Source: Streptomyces spectabilis (GTDB lineage: Bacteria > Actinomycetota > Actinomycetes > Streptomycetales > Streptomycetaceae). From it: a DNA stretch of 64,000 nucleotides. Below, one piece after another: positions 17,436 to 28,892 of the stretch (positions are counted from its first letter, which is position 1; every line of letters starts with the position of its first letter). The stretch covers positions 2,614,501 to 2,678,500 of the forward strand of contig NZ_CP023690.1 in the NCBI RefSeq assembly GCF_008704795.1, read 5' to 3'. The notes below the pieces were generated by a model. It worked only from the letters and a program-made list of their open reading frames with translations. It did no database searches and was not told where the DNA came from. The position numbers were made by a program, and so were the translations under genes.

Positions 17436-17458
17436 ACGGTAGGGGGCACCACTGACAA
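17436..17458 (-). promoter_or_regulatory. PafBC-type DNA-damage promoter of MFS gene
   Basis: On the minus strand TTGTCAGTG (17458-17450), an 8-nt spacer and TACCGT (17441-17436) match TTGTCRGTG-N8-TANNNT exactly. The predicted 5' leader is about 33 nt. Confidence 0.75.
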
Positions 17459-17533
17459 CGGCCGACGGAACACACGCTGACCTGCGCGTTCCGCACCGAC
17501 GGCGGGCTGCGGCGGGGCGACGCCGAAACGGAT

Positions 17534-17563
17534 CCGGCCGGGCACCTCACGGTGCCCGGCCGG
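17534..17563 (-). terminator. Terminator after rbpA
   Basis: Perfect 13-bp arms (17534-17546 and 17551-17563) with a 4-nt loop, 10 nt past the rbpA stop. Confidence 0.85.
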
Positions 17564-17573
17564 TTCTCAACTT

Positions 17574-17909
17574 CTAGATCTCGCCCCGCAGTTTGGCCAG
17601 CGCCTCGGCGAGGATCGCCTCGCCGTCCGCGTCGCTGCGTCGCTCGCGCACATACGCGAGGTGGGTCTTGTACGGCTCGGTGCGCGGCGGGTCCGGGGGG
17701 TTGTCCCGGTCCTGACCTGCCGGAAAGCCGCAGCGGGGGCAGTCCCATGTGTCGGGGACCTGCGCGTCGCTGGCGAAGCTGGGCTGCGTCTCGTGCCCGT
17801 TGGAGCACCAGAAGGAGATGCGCAGTCGCGGCGCGGACTCACCGCGCTCGGCCTCGCCCATCGGCCCCGCCCCGACCCGACTGCCTCGGATCGCGTTGCC
17901 ACTTGCCAC
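17574..17909 (-). CDS. rbpA: RNA polymerase-binding protein RbpA
   Basis: Actinobacterial transcription factor that binds RNA polymerase and the principal sigma factor and stabilises the open complex. The 111-residue protein has the flexible N-terminal tail (GNAIRGSRVG), a zinc-ribbon-like core (FWCSNGHETQ ... WDCPRCGFPAG), a basic linker and the C-terminal sigma-interacting helix (EAILAEALAKLRGEI). The GTG start has GGGAG 10 nt upstream. A TAGACT box at about 17996-18001 (minus strand) is a possible -10. Confidence 0.95.
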   Translation of the reverse strand: MASGNAIRGSRVGAGPMGEAERGESAPRLRISFWCSNGHETQPSFASDAQVPDTWDCPRCGFPAGQDRDNPPDPPRTEPYKTHLAYVRERRSDADGEAILAEALAKLRGEI

Positions 17910-18159
17910 GGTCGTAACTCCCTGCGTGATGGTGCTGCCTGTTCGAACGGCGGCTGCGCCGCGGGGTCGACTGCCGGCTCCGCTGCGGGCGCCTCAGTCT
18001 ACGTAAGGCCCAACGCGCGTCCAGTGTTGGGAGTTACACCCCACCCCGACACGCAAGCCCCATGATAGGCCGCGCGCGCGGGCGCGTACGGAACATGGGG
18101 CTATGAGCGGGACTTCAGGGCGTGGCCGCGATCATGTGGCAAGCGGCCCGTTCCTGTTG

Positions 18160-18396
18160 TCAGTTGTTGACCTTCATCAGGATGCCGAGCACGACAATGC
18201 TGGCGAACCAGAGCAGACCGACCACGACGGTGATGCGGTCCAGGTTGCGCTCGGCGACCGAGGAGCCACCGACCGACGACTGCATTCCGCCACCGAACAT
18301 GTCGGAAAGGCCGCCGCCCTTGCCCTTGTGCATCAGCACCAGCAGCATCAGCAGCAGGCTGAAGACGATCAGGGCGATCGAGAACCCCATAACCAC
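18160..18396 (-). CDS. secG: Preprotein translocase subunit SecG
   Basis: Small auxiliary subunit of the SecYEG channel. The 78-residue protein has two hydrophobic helices (about 2-22 and 53-75) joined by a Gly/Ser-rich loop with GKGGGLSDMFGGG, the family hallmark. The GTG at 18396 is preferred to the ATG at 18390 because GAGGAAG lies 11 nt before it. It lies downstream of tpiA in the gap-pgk-tpiA-secG order. Confidence 0.93.
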   Translation of the reverse strand: MVMGFSIALIVFSLLLMLLVLMHKGKGGGLSDMFGGGMQSSVGGSSVAERNLDRITVVVGLLWFASIVVLGILMKVNN

Positions 18397-18521
18397 GGCT
18401 GGACCAACTTCCTCGGATCTGAATCGACGACGGGGGCCGAAGCTTACTCCGCGAGCGATTTCCGCTCACATTTCAAGCCCCGACCCCCGCAAGGGTACGT
18501 CGTAACGGCGTTAGCGCATAC

Positions 18522-19298
18522 TCACTGCTCGGTGAAGCGAACGATCTTGACGAACTCGTCCGTGTCCAGGCTCGCGCCGCCCACCAGGGCACCGTCGATG
18601 TCGGGCTTCGCCATGATCTCGGCGACGTTGCCGGACTTCACGGAGCCGCCGTACTGGATGCGGACCCGGTCCGCGAGCTCCTGCGTGTACAGCTCGGCGA
18701 GCTTGCCGCGGATGGCCGCGCAGACCTGCTGCGCGTCGTCGGCGCCGCAGACCTTGCCGGTGCCGATGGCCCAGACGGGCTCGTACGCGATCACGATCGA
18801 CTCGGCCTGCTCGGCCGGGACGTCCTTGAGGCCGCCCTCGACCTGGGCGAGCGTGTGCGCGACGGCGTTGCCCGCCTCACGGACCTCCAGCTCCTCGCCG
18901 ACGCACAGGATCGGCGTGATGCCGTGCTTGAAGGCCGCCTTCACCTTGGCGTTGCAGACCTCGTCGGTCTCCTTGTGGTACTGCCGGCGCTCGGAGTGGC
19001 CGACGGCCACGTACGTGCACTTCAGCTTCGAGAGCATCGGGCCCGAGATCTCACCGGTGTACGCGCCGGAGTCGTGCGCCGAGATGTCCTGGGCGCCGTA
19101 CTTGATCTTGAGCTTGTCGCCGTCGACCAGGGTCTGCACGGAGCGCAGATCGGTGAACGGCGGCAGGACGGCGACCTCGACGGTCTCGTAGTCCTTGTCG
19201 GCGAGCGCGAACGCGAGCTTCTGGACGTGCGCGATGGCCTCGAGGTGGTTGAGGTTCATCTTCCAGTTGCCCGCCATCAGCGGCGTGCGCGTGCTCAT
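18522..19298 (-). CDS. tpiA: Triosephosphate isomerase
   Basis: Interconverts dihydroxyacetone phosphate and glyceraldehyde-3-phosphate. The 258-residue TIM barrel has the N-terminal Lys motif (AGNWKMNLN), the electrophilic His in VGHSERRQ and the catalytic Glu in [12 protein letters not shown], all intact. The start lies 5 nt after the pgk stop, with GGAGGA as ribosome-binding site inside the end of pgk, so the two are coupled. Confidence 0.96.
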   Translation of the reverse strand: MSTRTPLMAGNWKMNLNHLEAIAHVQKLAFALADKDYETVEVAVLPPFTDLRSVQTLVDGDKLKIKYGAQDISAHDSGAYTGEISGPMLSKLKCTYVAVGHSERRQYHKETDEVCNAKVKAAFKHGITPILCVGEELEVREAGNAVAHTLAQVEGGLKDVPAEQAESIVIAYEPVWAIGTGKVCGADDAQQVCAAIRGKLAELYTQELADRVRIQYGGSVKSGNVAEIMAKPDIDGALVGGASLDTDEFVKIVRFTEQ

Positions 19299-19303
19299 CA
19301 GGG

Positions 19304-20515
19304 TCAGTCCTCCAGTGCGGCGAGGCCGGGGAGCGTCTTGCCCTCGAGGTATTCGAGGGACGCGCCGCCGCCGGTCGAAATGTGGCCGAATGCCTTCTCG
19401 TCGAAGCCCAGCTGGCGCACGGCGGCGGCGGAGTCGCCACCGCCGACGACCGTGAAGGCCGGGGAGTCGAGGAGGGCCTGGGCGACCGCCTTGGTGCCCT
19501 CGGCGTAATCGGGGTGCTCGAAGACGCCCATGGGGCCGTTCCAGAAGACGGTGGCCGCGTCGGCGAGCTTCGAGGCGTAGAGCTTACGGGTCTCCGGGCC
19601 GATGTCGAGGCCCTCCTGGTCCGCCGGGATGGCGTCGGCTGCGACCGTGGTGGGGTGGGCCGGAGCCTTGGTCTTCAGGTCGGGGAAGTCCGCCGAGACC
19701 AGGACGTCGACGGGGAGCACGAACTCCACGCCGCGCTCCTCGGCACGCTTCAGATAGCCCTTGACCGCCGGGATCTGGTCCTCCTGGAGGAGGGAGATGC
19801 CGACCTCGTGGCCCTGGGCCTTGAGGAAGGTGTAGGCCATGCCGCCGCCGATGAGGATGCGGTCGGCCCGCTCCAGGAGGTGGTCGATGACACCGAGCTT
19901 GTCGGAGACCTTGGCGCCGCCGAGGACGACCGCGTACGGCCGCTTGACGTCGGCGGTGAGCTTCTTCAGGACGCCGACCTCGGTGGCGATCAGGTAGCCC
20001 GCGTAGTGCGGCAGCTTGCCCGGCAGGTCGAAGACGGAGGCGTGCTTGCGGTGCACGGCGCCGAAGCCGTCGCCCACGTAGACGTCGGCCAGCTCGGCGA
20101 GCTGCGCCGCGAAGGCGCCGCGCTCGGCGTCGTCCTTGCTGGTCTCGCCCGCGTTGAAGCGCAGGTTCTCCACGACCGCGACCTGGCCGTCGGCCAGGTC
20201 CGCGACGGCGGCCTTGGCGGAGTCGCCGACCGTGTCGGTGGCGAACCGTACGTCCGCGCCCAGGAGTTCACCGAGACGGGTGGCGGCCGGGGCCAGCGAG
20301 AAGGCAGGGTCCGGGGCGCCCTTGGGGCGGCCCAGGTGCGAGGCGACGACCACGCGGGCACCCGCGTCGGCGAGGGCCTTGACGGTGGGCACGACGGCGC
20401 GGATGCGGCCGTCGTCGGTGATCGTGGTGCCGTCGAGGGGCACGTTCAGGTCCGCGCGGACGAAGACCCGCTTGCCCGCGACACCGCCGGCGAGCAGTTC
20501 ATCGATCGTCTTCAT
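19304..20515 (-). CDS. pgk: Phosphoglycerate kinase
   Basis: Transfers phosphate from 1,3-bisphosphoglycerate to ADP in glycolysis. The N-terminal substrate motif [13 protein letters not shown] and the C-terminal nucleotide-binding GGGDSAAAV segment are present. I chose the ATG at 20515, giving 403 residues, because AAGGAG lies 9 nt upstream and alignment to the family starts at KTIDEL. An upstream in-frame ATG at 20560 would add 15 atypical residues. Confidence 0.95.
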   Translation of the reverse strand: MKTIDELLAGGVAGKRVFVRADLNVPLDGTTITDDGRIRAVVPTVKALADAGARVVVASHLGRPKGAPDPAFSLAPAATRLGELLGADVRFATDTVGDSAKAAVADLADGQVAVVENLRFNAGETSKDDAERGAFAAQLAELADVYVGDGFGAVHRKHASVFDLPGKLPHYAGYLIATEVGVLKKLTADVKRPYAVVLGGAKVSDKLGVIDHLLERADRILIGGGMAYTFLKAQGHEVGISLLQEDQIPAVKGYLKRAEERGVEFVLPVDVLVSADFPDLKTKAPAHPTTVAADAIPADQEGLDIGPETRKLYASKLADAATVFWNGPMGVFEHPDYAEGTKAVAQALLDSPAFTVVGGGDSAAAVRQLGFDEKAFGHISTGGGASLEYLEGKTLPGLAALED

Positions 20516-20563
20516 AGAGAGGGACTCCTTGAGAAGGGGCTCCGGAGAGGGCTTTGACATGCT

Positions 20564-20596
20564 GCAGGGTCCGGACGTTAACGGTCCGGACCCTGC
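20564..20596 (-). terminator. Hairpin between gap and pgk
   Basis: Perfect 13-bp arms (20564-20576 and 20584-20596) with a 7-nt loop, 40 nt after the gap stop and about 50 nt before the pgk start. It may terminate or attenuate gap transcripts within an otherwise co-directional glycolytic cluster. Confidence 0.75.
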
Positions 20597-20635
20597 TGCT
20601 CACATCGGGGTGCCTGCTCTAAGCGCGCTCGCGCC

Positions 20636-22930
<2,295 letters not shown>

Positions 22931-22940
<10 letters not shown>

Positions 22941-23947
22941 GGGCCGATCCTTCCATGCATCCGAAAAATACGGTCGTACGCGGCGGCAAGCAGCTCCGGG
23001 TCGTGCTTGGGGCTGCCGTCCTCGCGGGCCACCGGCGCCAGCTCCACCGTGGCACCGAACCGCTTGGCGGCATCGGTCAGGGACCCACGGTCGGGCACGG
23101 CGGCCTCGTCGGCCAGCACCACGTCCAGGGCGAGTTTAGGGGCGTGTCGGGCCAAAACCTCCAAATGACGCTGCGGAGAGAAGCCTTCGGTTTCTCCGGG
23201 CTGCGGCGCGAGGTTGAGCGACAGGACCCGGCGGGCCTTCGTCTCCGTGAGCGCGTCGAGCAGTTCGGGCACGAGCAGGTGCGGGATCACGGAGGAGAAC
23301 CAGGAGCCGGGCCCGAGGACCACCCAGTCGGCGTCCAGGACGGCGGCCACGGCCTCCGGGACGGCGGGCGGGTCCTGCGGGACCAGGTGCACGGACTGCA
23401 CCTCGCCGGGCGTCAGCGCCACGGTGGCCTGGCCGCGCACGGTGTCCACGTCGTCCGGGCGCTCCGGGTCGTGGCCCCTGACCAGCGCCTGGAGCTCCAG
23501 GGGCACAGCCGACATGGGCAGCACGCGCCCGTGCGCGCCGAGCAGCTTGCCGACCAGGTCGAGCGCCTGGACGTGGTCGCCGAGCTGCTCCCACAGGGCG
23601 ACGATCAGTACGTTCCCGACCGCGTGCTCGTGCAGGTCGCCGCGGGACTGGAAGCGGTGCTGGATGACCCGGGCCCAGGTCTGGCCCCAGTCGTCGTCGC
23701 CGCACAGCGCGGCGAGCGCCTTGCGCAGGTCGCCGGGCGGCAGCACGCCGAGCTCCTGGCGCAGGCGGCCGCTGGAGCCGCCGTCGTCGGCGACGGTGAC
23801 GACGGCGGTGAGGTCTCCGGTGATGCGGCGCAGGGCGGTGAGCGAGGCGGACAGGCCCATGCCGCCGCCGAGGGCGACGACCTTGGGCTGGGTGCCCCGC
23901 TTGCGGCCCAGGCGGTTCAGACGGAGCACCCGGCGGTTGGGCTTCAT
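22931..23947 (-). CDS. yvcK: YvcK/CofD-like gluconeogenesis factor
   Basis: Cytosolic protein of the CofD-like family that in Gram-positive bacteria supports growth and cell-wall synthesis under gluconeogenic conditions, possibly by binding nucleotide sugars. The 338-residue chain begins with a basic stretch, then the glycine motif [28 protein letters not shown] and [10 protein letters not shown]. The ATG at 23947 overlaps the rapZ stop (ATGA), and its end overlaps whiA. Confidence 0.92.
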
Positions 23948-24879
23948 TCGCGCCCCATGTCCCGGTGGACGATGACCGTTTCGATGCCGGCGGAGGACAG
24001 GCTCGCGGCGAGCCTCTCGGACGTGGCGACGGAGCGGTGCTTGCCGCCCGTGCAGCCCACGGCGATGGTCACGTACCGCTTGCCCTCGCGGCGGTAGCCC
24101 GCGGCGATCAGCTGGAGCAGCTCGGTGTAGCGGTCGAGGAACTCCTTGGCGCCCGGCTGGTTGAAGACGTACGCCGACACCTCTTCGTTGAGACCGGTGT
24201 AGGGGCGCAGCTCCGGGACCCAGTGCGGGTTGGGCAGGAAGCGCATGTCCACCACGAGGTCCGCGTCGACCGGCAGGCCGTACTTGAAGCCGAAGGACAT
24301 CACCGTGGCCCGCAGCTCGGGCTCCTCGTCGCCCGCGAACTGGGCGTCCATCTTGGCGCGCAGCTCGTGCACGTTCAGGCTGGAGGTGTCGATGACCAGG
24401 TCGGCGTCGCCGCGCAGCTCGCGCAGGAGCTCGCGCTCGGCGGCGATGCCGTCGACGATGCGGCCGTCGCCCTGCAGCGGGTGCGGGCGGCGCACCGACT
24501 CGAAGCGGCGCACCAGGGCCTCGTCCGAGGACTCCAGGAAGACGATGCGCCGGGTGACGTGCTTGGACTCCAGGTCCGCGAGGGACTCGCGGAGGTTGTC
24601 GAAGAAGCGGCGGCCGCGCACGTCGACGACGACCGCGATGCGCGCCACGTTGCCCTGCGAGCGGGCGCCCAGCTCGACCATGGTGGGGATCAGCGCGGGC
24701 GGCAGGTTGTCCACGACGAACCAGCCGAGGTCCTCCAGACACTTGGCGGCCGTGCTGCGCCCCGCGCCGGACATGCCGGAGATGATGACCAGCTCCGGGA
24801 TGGCCGCTTCGGCGGCCTCGCCCGGCTCTATGGTCGTGCCCGTACTCACCTGGGTACCGCCTTCGTCGTGCTCGCTCAT
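23944..24879 (-). CDS. rapZ: RNase adapter protein RapZ (YvcJ family)
   Basis: P-loop protein that binds nucleotides and, in enterobacteria, targets a small RNA for decay; its actinobacterial role is less clear. The 311-residue protein has a variant Walker A ([11 protein letters not shown]), Arg replacing Lys as is common in actinobacterial members, followed by [11 protein letters not shown]. The C-terminal domain has [10 protein letters not shown], typical of the sugar-amine-sensing part. It overlaps uvrC upstream and yvcK downstream by 4 nt each. Confidence 0.94.
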   Translation of the reverse strand: MSEHDEGGTQVSTGTTIEPGEAAEAAIPELVIISGMSGAGRSTAAKCLEDLGWFVVDNLPPALIPTMVELGARSQGNVARIAVVVDVRGRRFFDNLRESLADLESKHVTRRIVFLESSDEALVRRFESVRRPHPLQGDGRIVDGIAAERELLRELRGDADLVIDTSSLNVHELRAKMDAQFAGDEEPELRATVMSFGFKYGLPVDADLVVDMRFLPNPHWVPELRPYTGLNEEVSAYVFNQPGAKEFLDRYTELLQLIAAGYRREGKRYVTIAVGCTGGKHRSVATSERLAASLSSAGIETVIVHRDMGRE

Positions 24880-26996
24880 GTCTCCATCCCCCGTCGTCGT
24901 TCCGGAACGCCCACGTGCGTGGCCGTCCCGCCTTCATCCGGGGCCGCGGTCGGTGTGGCCCCCTTGTCGTGGGACGAGTCTCCCGCCGGTGCGGGCTCCT
25001 CGCCTTCTTCCGAGTCTCCCGCCCCCGCGAGGTCCTCGTCTTCCATGATCTCTCCTGTGGCGGTGTTCACGGCGGGGGGCGCCGGTGCCGCCTGGGCGAA
25101 GGCCACGAGGACGGCCTCCGCCGTCTTGCGGCCGATGCCCGGAACCTCGCAGATCTGGTCGATGGTGGCGGACCTGAGCCGCTTCAGCGACCCGAAGTGC
25201 TTGATCAGTGTCTGCTTCCTGGACTCGCCGAGGCCGGGCACGGCGTCCAGCGGGCTCGCCCTGAACCGCTTGGCCCGTTTGGACCGCTGATACGTGATCG
25301 CGAAACGGTGCGCCTCGTCTCGTACGCGCTGGAGCAGATAGAGCCCCTCGCTGGTGCGCGGCAGGACCACGGGGTCGTCGTCGCCGGGCACCCAGACCTC
25401 TTCGAGGCGCTTGGCGAGGCCGCAGACCGCGATGTCGTCGATGCCGAGGTCGTCCAGGGCCCGCTGGGCGGCGGCGACCTGCGGCTGGCCGCCGTCCACG
25501 ACGACGAGCTGCGGCGGATACGCGAACCTCTTGGGGCGCCCGTCCTCCTCGGTCAGGCTCTCCTGGACCTCTTCGGCGGACCACTCCCCCGTCTTCTCCT
25601 TCTCGACGAGGTAACGCCGGAAGCGCCGCGTGATCACTTCGTGCATGGACCGGACGTCGTCCTGCCCCTCGAAGCCCTTGATCTGGAAACGGCGGTACTC
25701 GCTCTTCCGGGCGAGTCCGTCCTCGAAGACGACCATGGAGGCGACGACGTCGTCGCCCTGGAGGTGCGAGATGTCGTAGCACTCGATGCGCAGCGGCGCG
25801 CTGTCAAGCTCCAGGGCGGCGGCGATCTCCTCCAGGGCCCGGGAGCGGGTGGTGAGGTCGGAGGCGCGCTTGGTCTTGTGCAGGACGAGCGACTGCTGGG
25901 CGTTGCGCGCGACGGTCTCCATGAGGGCCTTCTTGTCGCCGCGCTGCGGGATGCGCAGGGACACGTTCGACCCGCGGCGCTGGGTGAGCCACTCCTGGAC
26001 GGGTGCCACGGGGTCGGGCAGCGCGGGGACGAGCACCTCCTTGGGCACGGCGTCGCCGCTCTCCTCGCCGTACAGCTGCTGGAGGGCGTGCTCGACGAGG
26101 TCGGCGGTGGTGACGGCCTCGACCTTGTCGGTGACCCAGCCCCGCTGGCCGCGCACGCGTCCGCCGCGTACGTGGAAGATCTGGACGGCGGCCTCCAGCT
26201 CGTCCTCGGCGACGGCGATCAGGTCGGCGTCGGTGGCGTCGGCCAGGACGACCGCGCTCTTCTCCATCGCCTTCCTGAGGGCGTCTATGTCGTCGCGGAG
26301 GCGGGCCGCGCGCTCGTACTCCATCTCCTCGGCCGCGTCCGTCATCTGACGCTCCAGGCGCCGGATGTACGTGCCGGTGCGGCCCGTCATGAACTCGCAG
26401 AAGTCCTCGGCCAGTTCGCGGTGGTCCTCGGCGGAGACGCGGTCCACGCAGGGCGCGGAGCACTTGCCGATGTAGCCGAGCAGGCAGGGGCGGCCGGTGC
26501 GGGCGGCGTTCTTGAAGACGCCCGCCGAGCACGTCCGCACGGGGAACACCCGGAGCAGCAGGTCCACGGTGTCGCGGATGGCCCAGGCGTGGCCGTACGG
26601 GCCGAAGTAGCGCACGCCCTTCTTCTTCTGACCGCGCATCACCTGCACGCGCGGGAACTCCTCGTTCATCGTCACCGCGAGATAGGGATAGCTCTTGTCG
26701 TCGCGGTACTTGACGTTGAAACGCGGGTCGTACTCCTTGATCCAGGTGTACTCCAGCTGGAGCGCGGCGGTCTCCGTGGCGACGACGGTCCACTCCACGG
26801 AGGCGGCGCTCGTCACCATGGTGGCCGTGCGCGGGTGCAGGTTCGCCAGGTCCTGGAAGTAGCTGGCGAGGCGCTGGCGCAGGCTCTTGGCCTTCCCGAC
26901 GTAGATCACACGACGGTGCTCGTCACGGAACTTGTAGACCCCGGGCGAGTCGGGGATCTGTCCCGGCTTGGGGCGGTAGCTGGAAGGGTCGGCCAT
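24876..26996 (-). CDS. uvrC: Excinuclease ABC subunit C
   Basis: Dual-incision nuclease of nucleotide excision repair, acting after UvrA and UvrB, both of which are also in this window. The N-terminal GIY-YIG domain ([21 protein letters not shown]) is followed by a Cys-containing region, the UVR motif, the RNase-H-like nuclease half ([18 protein letters not shown]) and C-terminal helix-hairpin-helix repeats ([25 protein letters not shown]). An acidic tail of about 80 residues follows. The ATG at 26996 gives 706 residues and lies 7 nt after a TAGGCT box, so the mRNA is probably leaderless. Confidence 0.95.
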   Translation of the reverse strand: MADPSSYRPKPGQIPDSPGVYKFRDEHRRVIYVGKAKSLRQRLASYFQDLANLHPRTATMVTSAASVEWTVVATETAALQLEYTWIKEYDPRFNVKYRDDKSYPYLAVTMNEEFPRVQVMRGQKKKGVRYFGPYGHAWAIRDTVDLLLRVFPVRTCSAGVFKNAARTGRPCLLGYIGKCSAPCVDRVSAEDHRELAEDFCEFMTGRTGTYIRRLERQMTDAAEEMEYERAARLRDDIDALRKAMEKSAVVLADATDADLIAVAEDELEAAVQIFHVRGGRVRGQRGWVTDKVEAVTTADLVEHALQQLYGEESGDAVPKEVLVPALPDPVAPVQEWLTQRRGSNVSLRIPQRGDKKALMETVARNAQQSLVLHKTKRASDLTTRSRALEEIAAALELDSAPLRIECYDISHLQGDDVVASMVVFEDGLARKSEYRRFQIKGFEGQDDVRSMHEVITRRFRRYLVEKEKTGEWSAEEVQESLTEEDGRPKRFAYPPQLVVVDGGQPQVAAAQRALDDLGIDDIAVCGLAKRLEEVWVPGDDDPVVLPRTSEGLYLLQRVRDEAHRFAITYQRSKRAKRFRASPLDAVPGLGESRKQTLIKHFGSLKRLRSATIDQICEVPGIGRKTAEAVLVAFAQAAPAPPAVNTATGEIMEDEDLAGAGDSEEGEEPAPAGDSSHDKGATPTAAPDEGGTATHVGVPERRRGMET

Positions 26997-27003
26997 GTCG
27001 GAC

Positions 27004-27026
27004 AGCCTACTGGCGGGGTGTGACAT
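27004..27026 (-). promoter_or_regulatory. uvrC promoter, leaderless, degenerate damage box
   Basis: TAGGCT (27009-27004) lies 7 nt before the uvrC ATG. Eight nt upstream is ATGTCACAC, which keeps only the TGTCA core of the TTGTCRGTG damage motif. Confidence 0.4.
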
Positions 27027-27048
27027 CCCCGCGTCCCGACCGGGACGA

Positions 27049-27075
27049 CCCGCCCGCCCCGGCGGGGCGGGCGGG
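27049..27075 (-). terminator. Terminator after anchored-protein gene
   Basis: Perfect 12-bp arms (27049-27060 and 27064-27075) with a GGC loop, 25 nt beyond the stop at 27100 and upstream of the uvrC promoter. Confidence 0.85.
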
Positions 27076-27099
27076 AGACGTGCCGGCGGGCCGGGCCCG

Positions 27100-27984
27100 T
27101 CAGCCGAGGCGGCGCGAGCGACGCCGGACGAACGCGACCCCGGACAGGCCGAGCGCGACGGCGGCACCGGCGGCGGCCACCGAGGACACCACGGTCACCG
27201 GACCGTCCGCGCCACCGGCGGCGGAAGCGGTCCTGCCCGCGGAACCGGGCGCGGCCGCGGGCTTGTCGTAGCCTCCGGCCTTGCCGGACTTCGCGTACGC
27301 GGATCCCGGCAGCTTGTCCCCGTACGCCTTGTGCACCCGCCGCTGGTAGGCGGCGACCGTGGTGCCGTTCGCGCCGACGGCACGTATCGCGTCCCGGTCG
27401 AGCGGAAGGACCCGCTCCCCCTTCTGCACGTACCAGGCGTTGATCTGGGGCTCCAGGAAGACGGTGCCGCCGGGGAGCTTGTCGCCGCCCACGCGCGCGT
27501 AGCGCGTCTCGTCGTTCCCGGTGGCTATGTTCACCACCTGCCAGGAGCCGGACTGCCTGGCCGTCCACAGCGACGCCTTCTGGCCGTCGGAGGAGACCGC
27601 CTCGCTGGCGAGGAACTCCATGCGGGCGATCGGTGCGCCCCGCTTGCCCGCGACGAAGTCGGGCGACATGTAGTAGACGGGTACGGCCCGCTCCCCCGTC
27701 ACGCGCGGCGCGGCCTTCGCCTTGCTGACCGCCCCGTCACGGGCGAAGAACCGGGAGAGCGTGTCGAGGGTCTCCGGGGCCTCGGCCGCGTCGTGGGCGG
27801 CGCCCCGGGTGGCCTCGGAGGGCGCGGCGGGCGCGGGTGGCGCCGCCGGTCCTGAGTCGGCGGTGGCGTGCGGCGCCGCGACCCCGAGCAGCAGCGCGGC
27901 GGCGGAACCGGCGAGCGCGGCCTTCAGGAGGCGGCCACGGGCGTAACGGCTCTCCACGGAGGCGTGGGGCAGGTGACGGGTCAT
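27100..27984 (-). CDS. Secreted, C-terminally membrane-anchored protein
   Basis: A 294-residue protein of unknown function. It has an N-terminal signal sequence ([21 protein letters not shown]), an Ala/Pro-rich segment, an extracytoplasmic domain of about 150 residues, and a C-terminal membrane helix followed by RRRSRRLG. There is no LPXTG sorting motif. It is encoded directly after the secreted protease: a GTG at 27993 overlaps that gene's stop (GTGA), and the ATG at 27984 lies 5 nt after it. The context suggests a surface partner, substrate or anchor for the protease. Confidence 0.78.
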   Translation of the reverse strand: MTRHLPHASVESRYARGRLLKAALAGSAAALLLGVAAPHATADSGPAAPPAPAAPSEATRGAAHDAAEAPETLDTLSRFFARDGAVSKAKAAPRVTGERAVPVYYMSPDFVAGKRGAPIARMEFLASEAVSSDGQKASLWTARQSGSWQVVNIATGNDETRYARVGGDKLPGGTVFLEPQINAWYVQKGERVLPLDRDAIRAVGANGTTVAAYQRRVHKAYGDKLPGSAYAKSGKAGGYDKPAAAPGSAGRTASAAGGADGPVTVVSSVAAAGAAVALGLSGVAFVRRRSRRLG

Positions 27985-27989
27985 CGCTC

Positions 27990-28664
27990 TCACGCCCCGA
28001 TCCGGTACAGCGAGTGGGTCCAGGAGAAGGTGTTGTTGTTGACGTACCAGGAGTGCGACGCCCAGTTGTACCGGTCGCTCGACGGCCACGGGTCGCCCCA
28101 GTACACCCAGCTGTTGGCGGTGTCGTAGCCGTAGATGGTGTGCATGTGGCCGCCGCCGTTGGACCACTGGATGCGGGTCTCGACGGGGCGGTTGGCGTTG
28201 ACCTCCGCCTGCACGGTGTCGTAGCGCAGCCAGCCGGTGACGTACGAGCCGCGGTTGATGCCCATCCAGCCCAGGGCGTTCTGGACGTTGCCCAGGGTGG
28301 CCTGGTTGTTGGGGCACTCGGTGTTCTGGCTGCGGTTGAAGGCGGCGTTGCAGAACTGGTTCTGGGAGTAGTTCTTGCCCAGGTAGGTGGCGATGGTGTT
28401 GCCCGCCGCCGCCCAGCACCAGTTGGTCTTCTGCTGCGCCTGCATGGTGACGTTCAGGCGCTTGGCGGCGAGGACGGACGGCTCCGCGGCGGCGCGGGCG
28501 CCGGCCGCCGGGGACGACGCGGAGGACGCTGCGGAGCGCGGCGCCGAGGTGTCGTGCGGGGCCGCCGCGGCCGTGGCCGTCGGCACGGCCAGCACGGCCG
28601 TCACGGCGACGGCGAGGGCGGACAGCCGTCTTTGCCGACTGGAGTTGCTGGATCTGTGGTGCAT
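27990..28664 (-). CDS. Secreted papain-like cysteine protease (C70/AvrRpt2-like)
   Basis: A 224-residue exported protein with a signal peptide (about 1-34) and a papain-fold domain. The nucleophile motif QQKTNWCWAAAGNTIA places the catalytic Cys at 83. The His in GGGHMHTIYGY (H173) fits the family GHAxxxxGY pattern, and the Asp in YWGDPW completes a plausible triad. Cys105 and Cys117 could form a disulfide. It resembles peptidase C70, which includes the plant-pathogen effector AvrRpt2, but secreted homologues are common in soil actinobacteria. It is co-transcribed with the anchored protein. Confidence 0.82.
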   Translation of the reverse strand: MHHRSSNSSRQRRLSALAVAVTAVLAVPTATAAAAPHDTSAPRSAASSASSPAAGARAAAEPSVLAAKRLNVTMQAQQKTNWCWAAAGNTIATYLGKNYSQNQFCNAAFNRSQNTECPNNQATLGNVQNALGWMGINRGSYVTGWLRYDTVQAEVNANRPVETRIQWSNGGGHMHTIYGYDTANSWVYWGDPWPSSDRYNWASHSWYVNNNTFSWTHSLYRIGA

Positions 28665-28865
28665 CGCGGTCCTCCCGAGCAGTGGGGGTTTGAGGTGGAG
28701 GAACGCGTCCGGACGCTGGATTGAGCATCAAGCCTTGTTGACTTCCGGTCAACACGCTTCAATGCGGGGTTAATGGAACCGTGAACAACAGCCCACCCCT
28801 GTGAACACCGGCCGTACGCTCACCTGGTCGCCCGCTCCGATCAGCGCGTACACACCCACGGTCTG

Positions 28866-28879
28866 TGTGAACGTTCACA
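28866..28879 (+). promoter_or_regulatory. 14-bp palindromic operator candidate
   Basis: TGTGAACGTTCACA is a perfect palindrome directly before the ribosome-binding site (AAAGGA, 28881-28886) of the regulator starting at 28893. Half-site copies GTGAAC occur at 28781 and 28801. Autoregulation is inferred. Confidence 0.5.
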
Positions 28880-28892
28880 GAAAGGACCAGCG

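Noticed and set aside
28868..28877. Possible LexA (SOS) box in the palindrome
   Set aside because: The Streptomyces LexA box is GAAC-N4-GTTC. Here GAAC and GTTC are directly adjacent, so the spacing is wrong.
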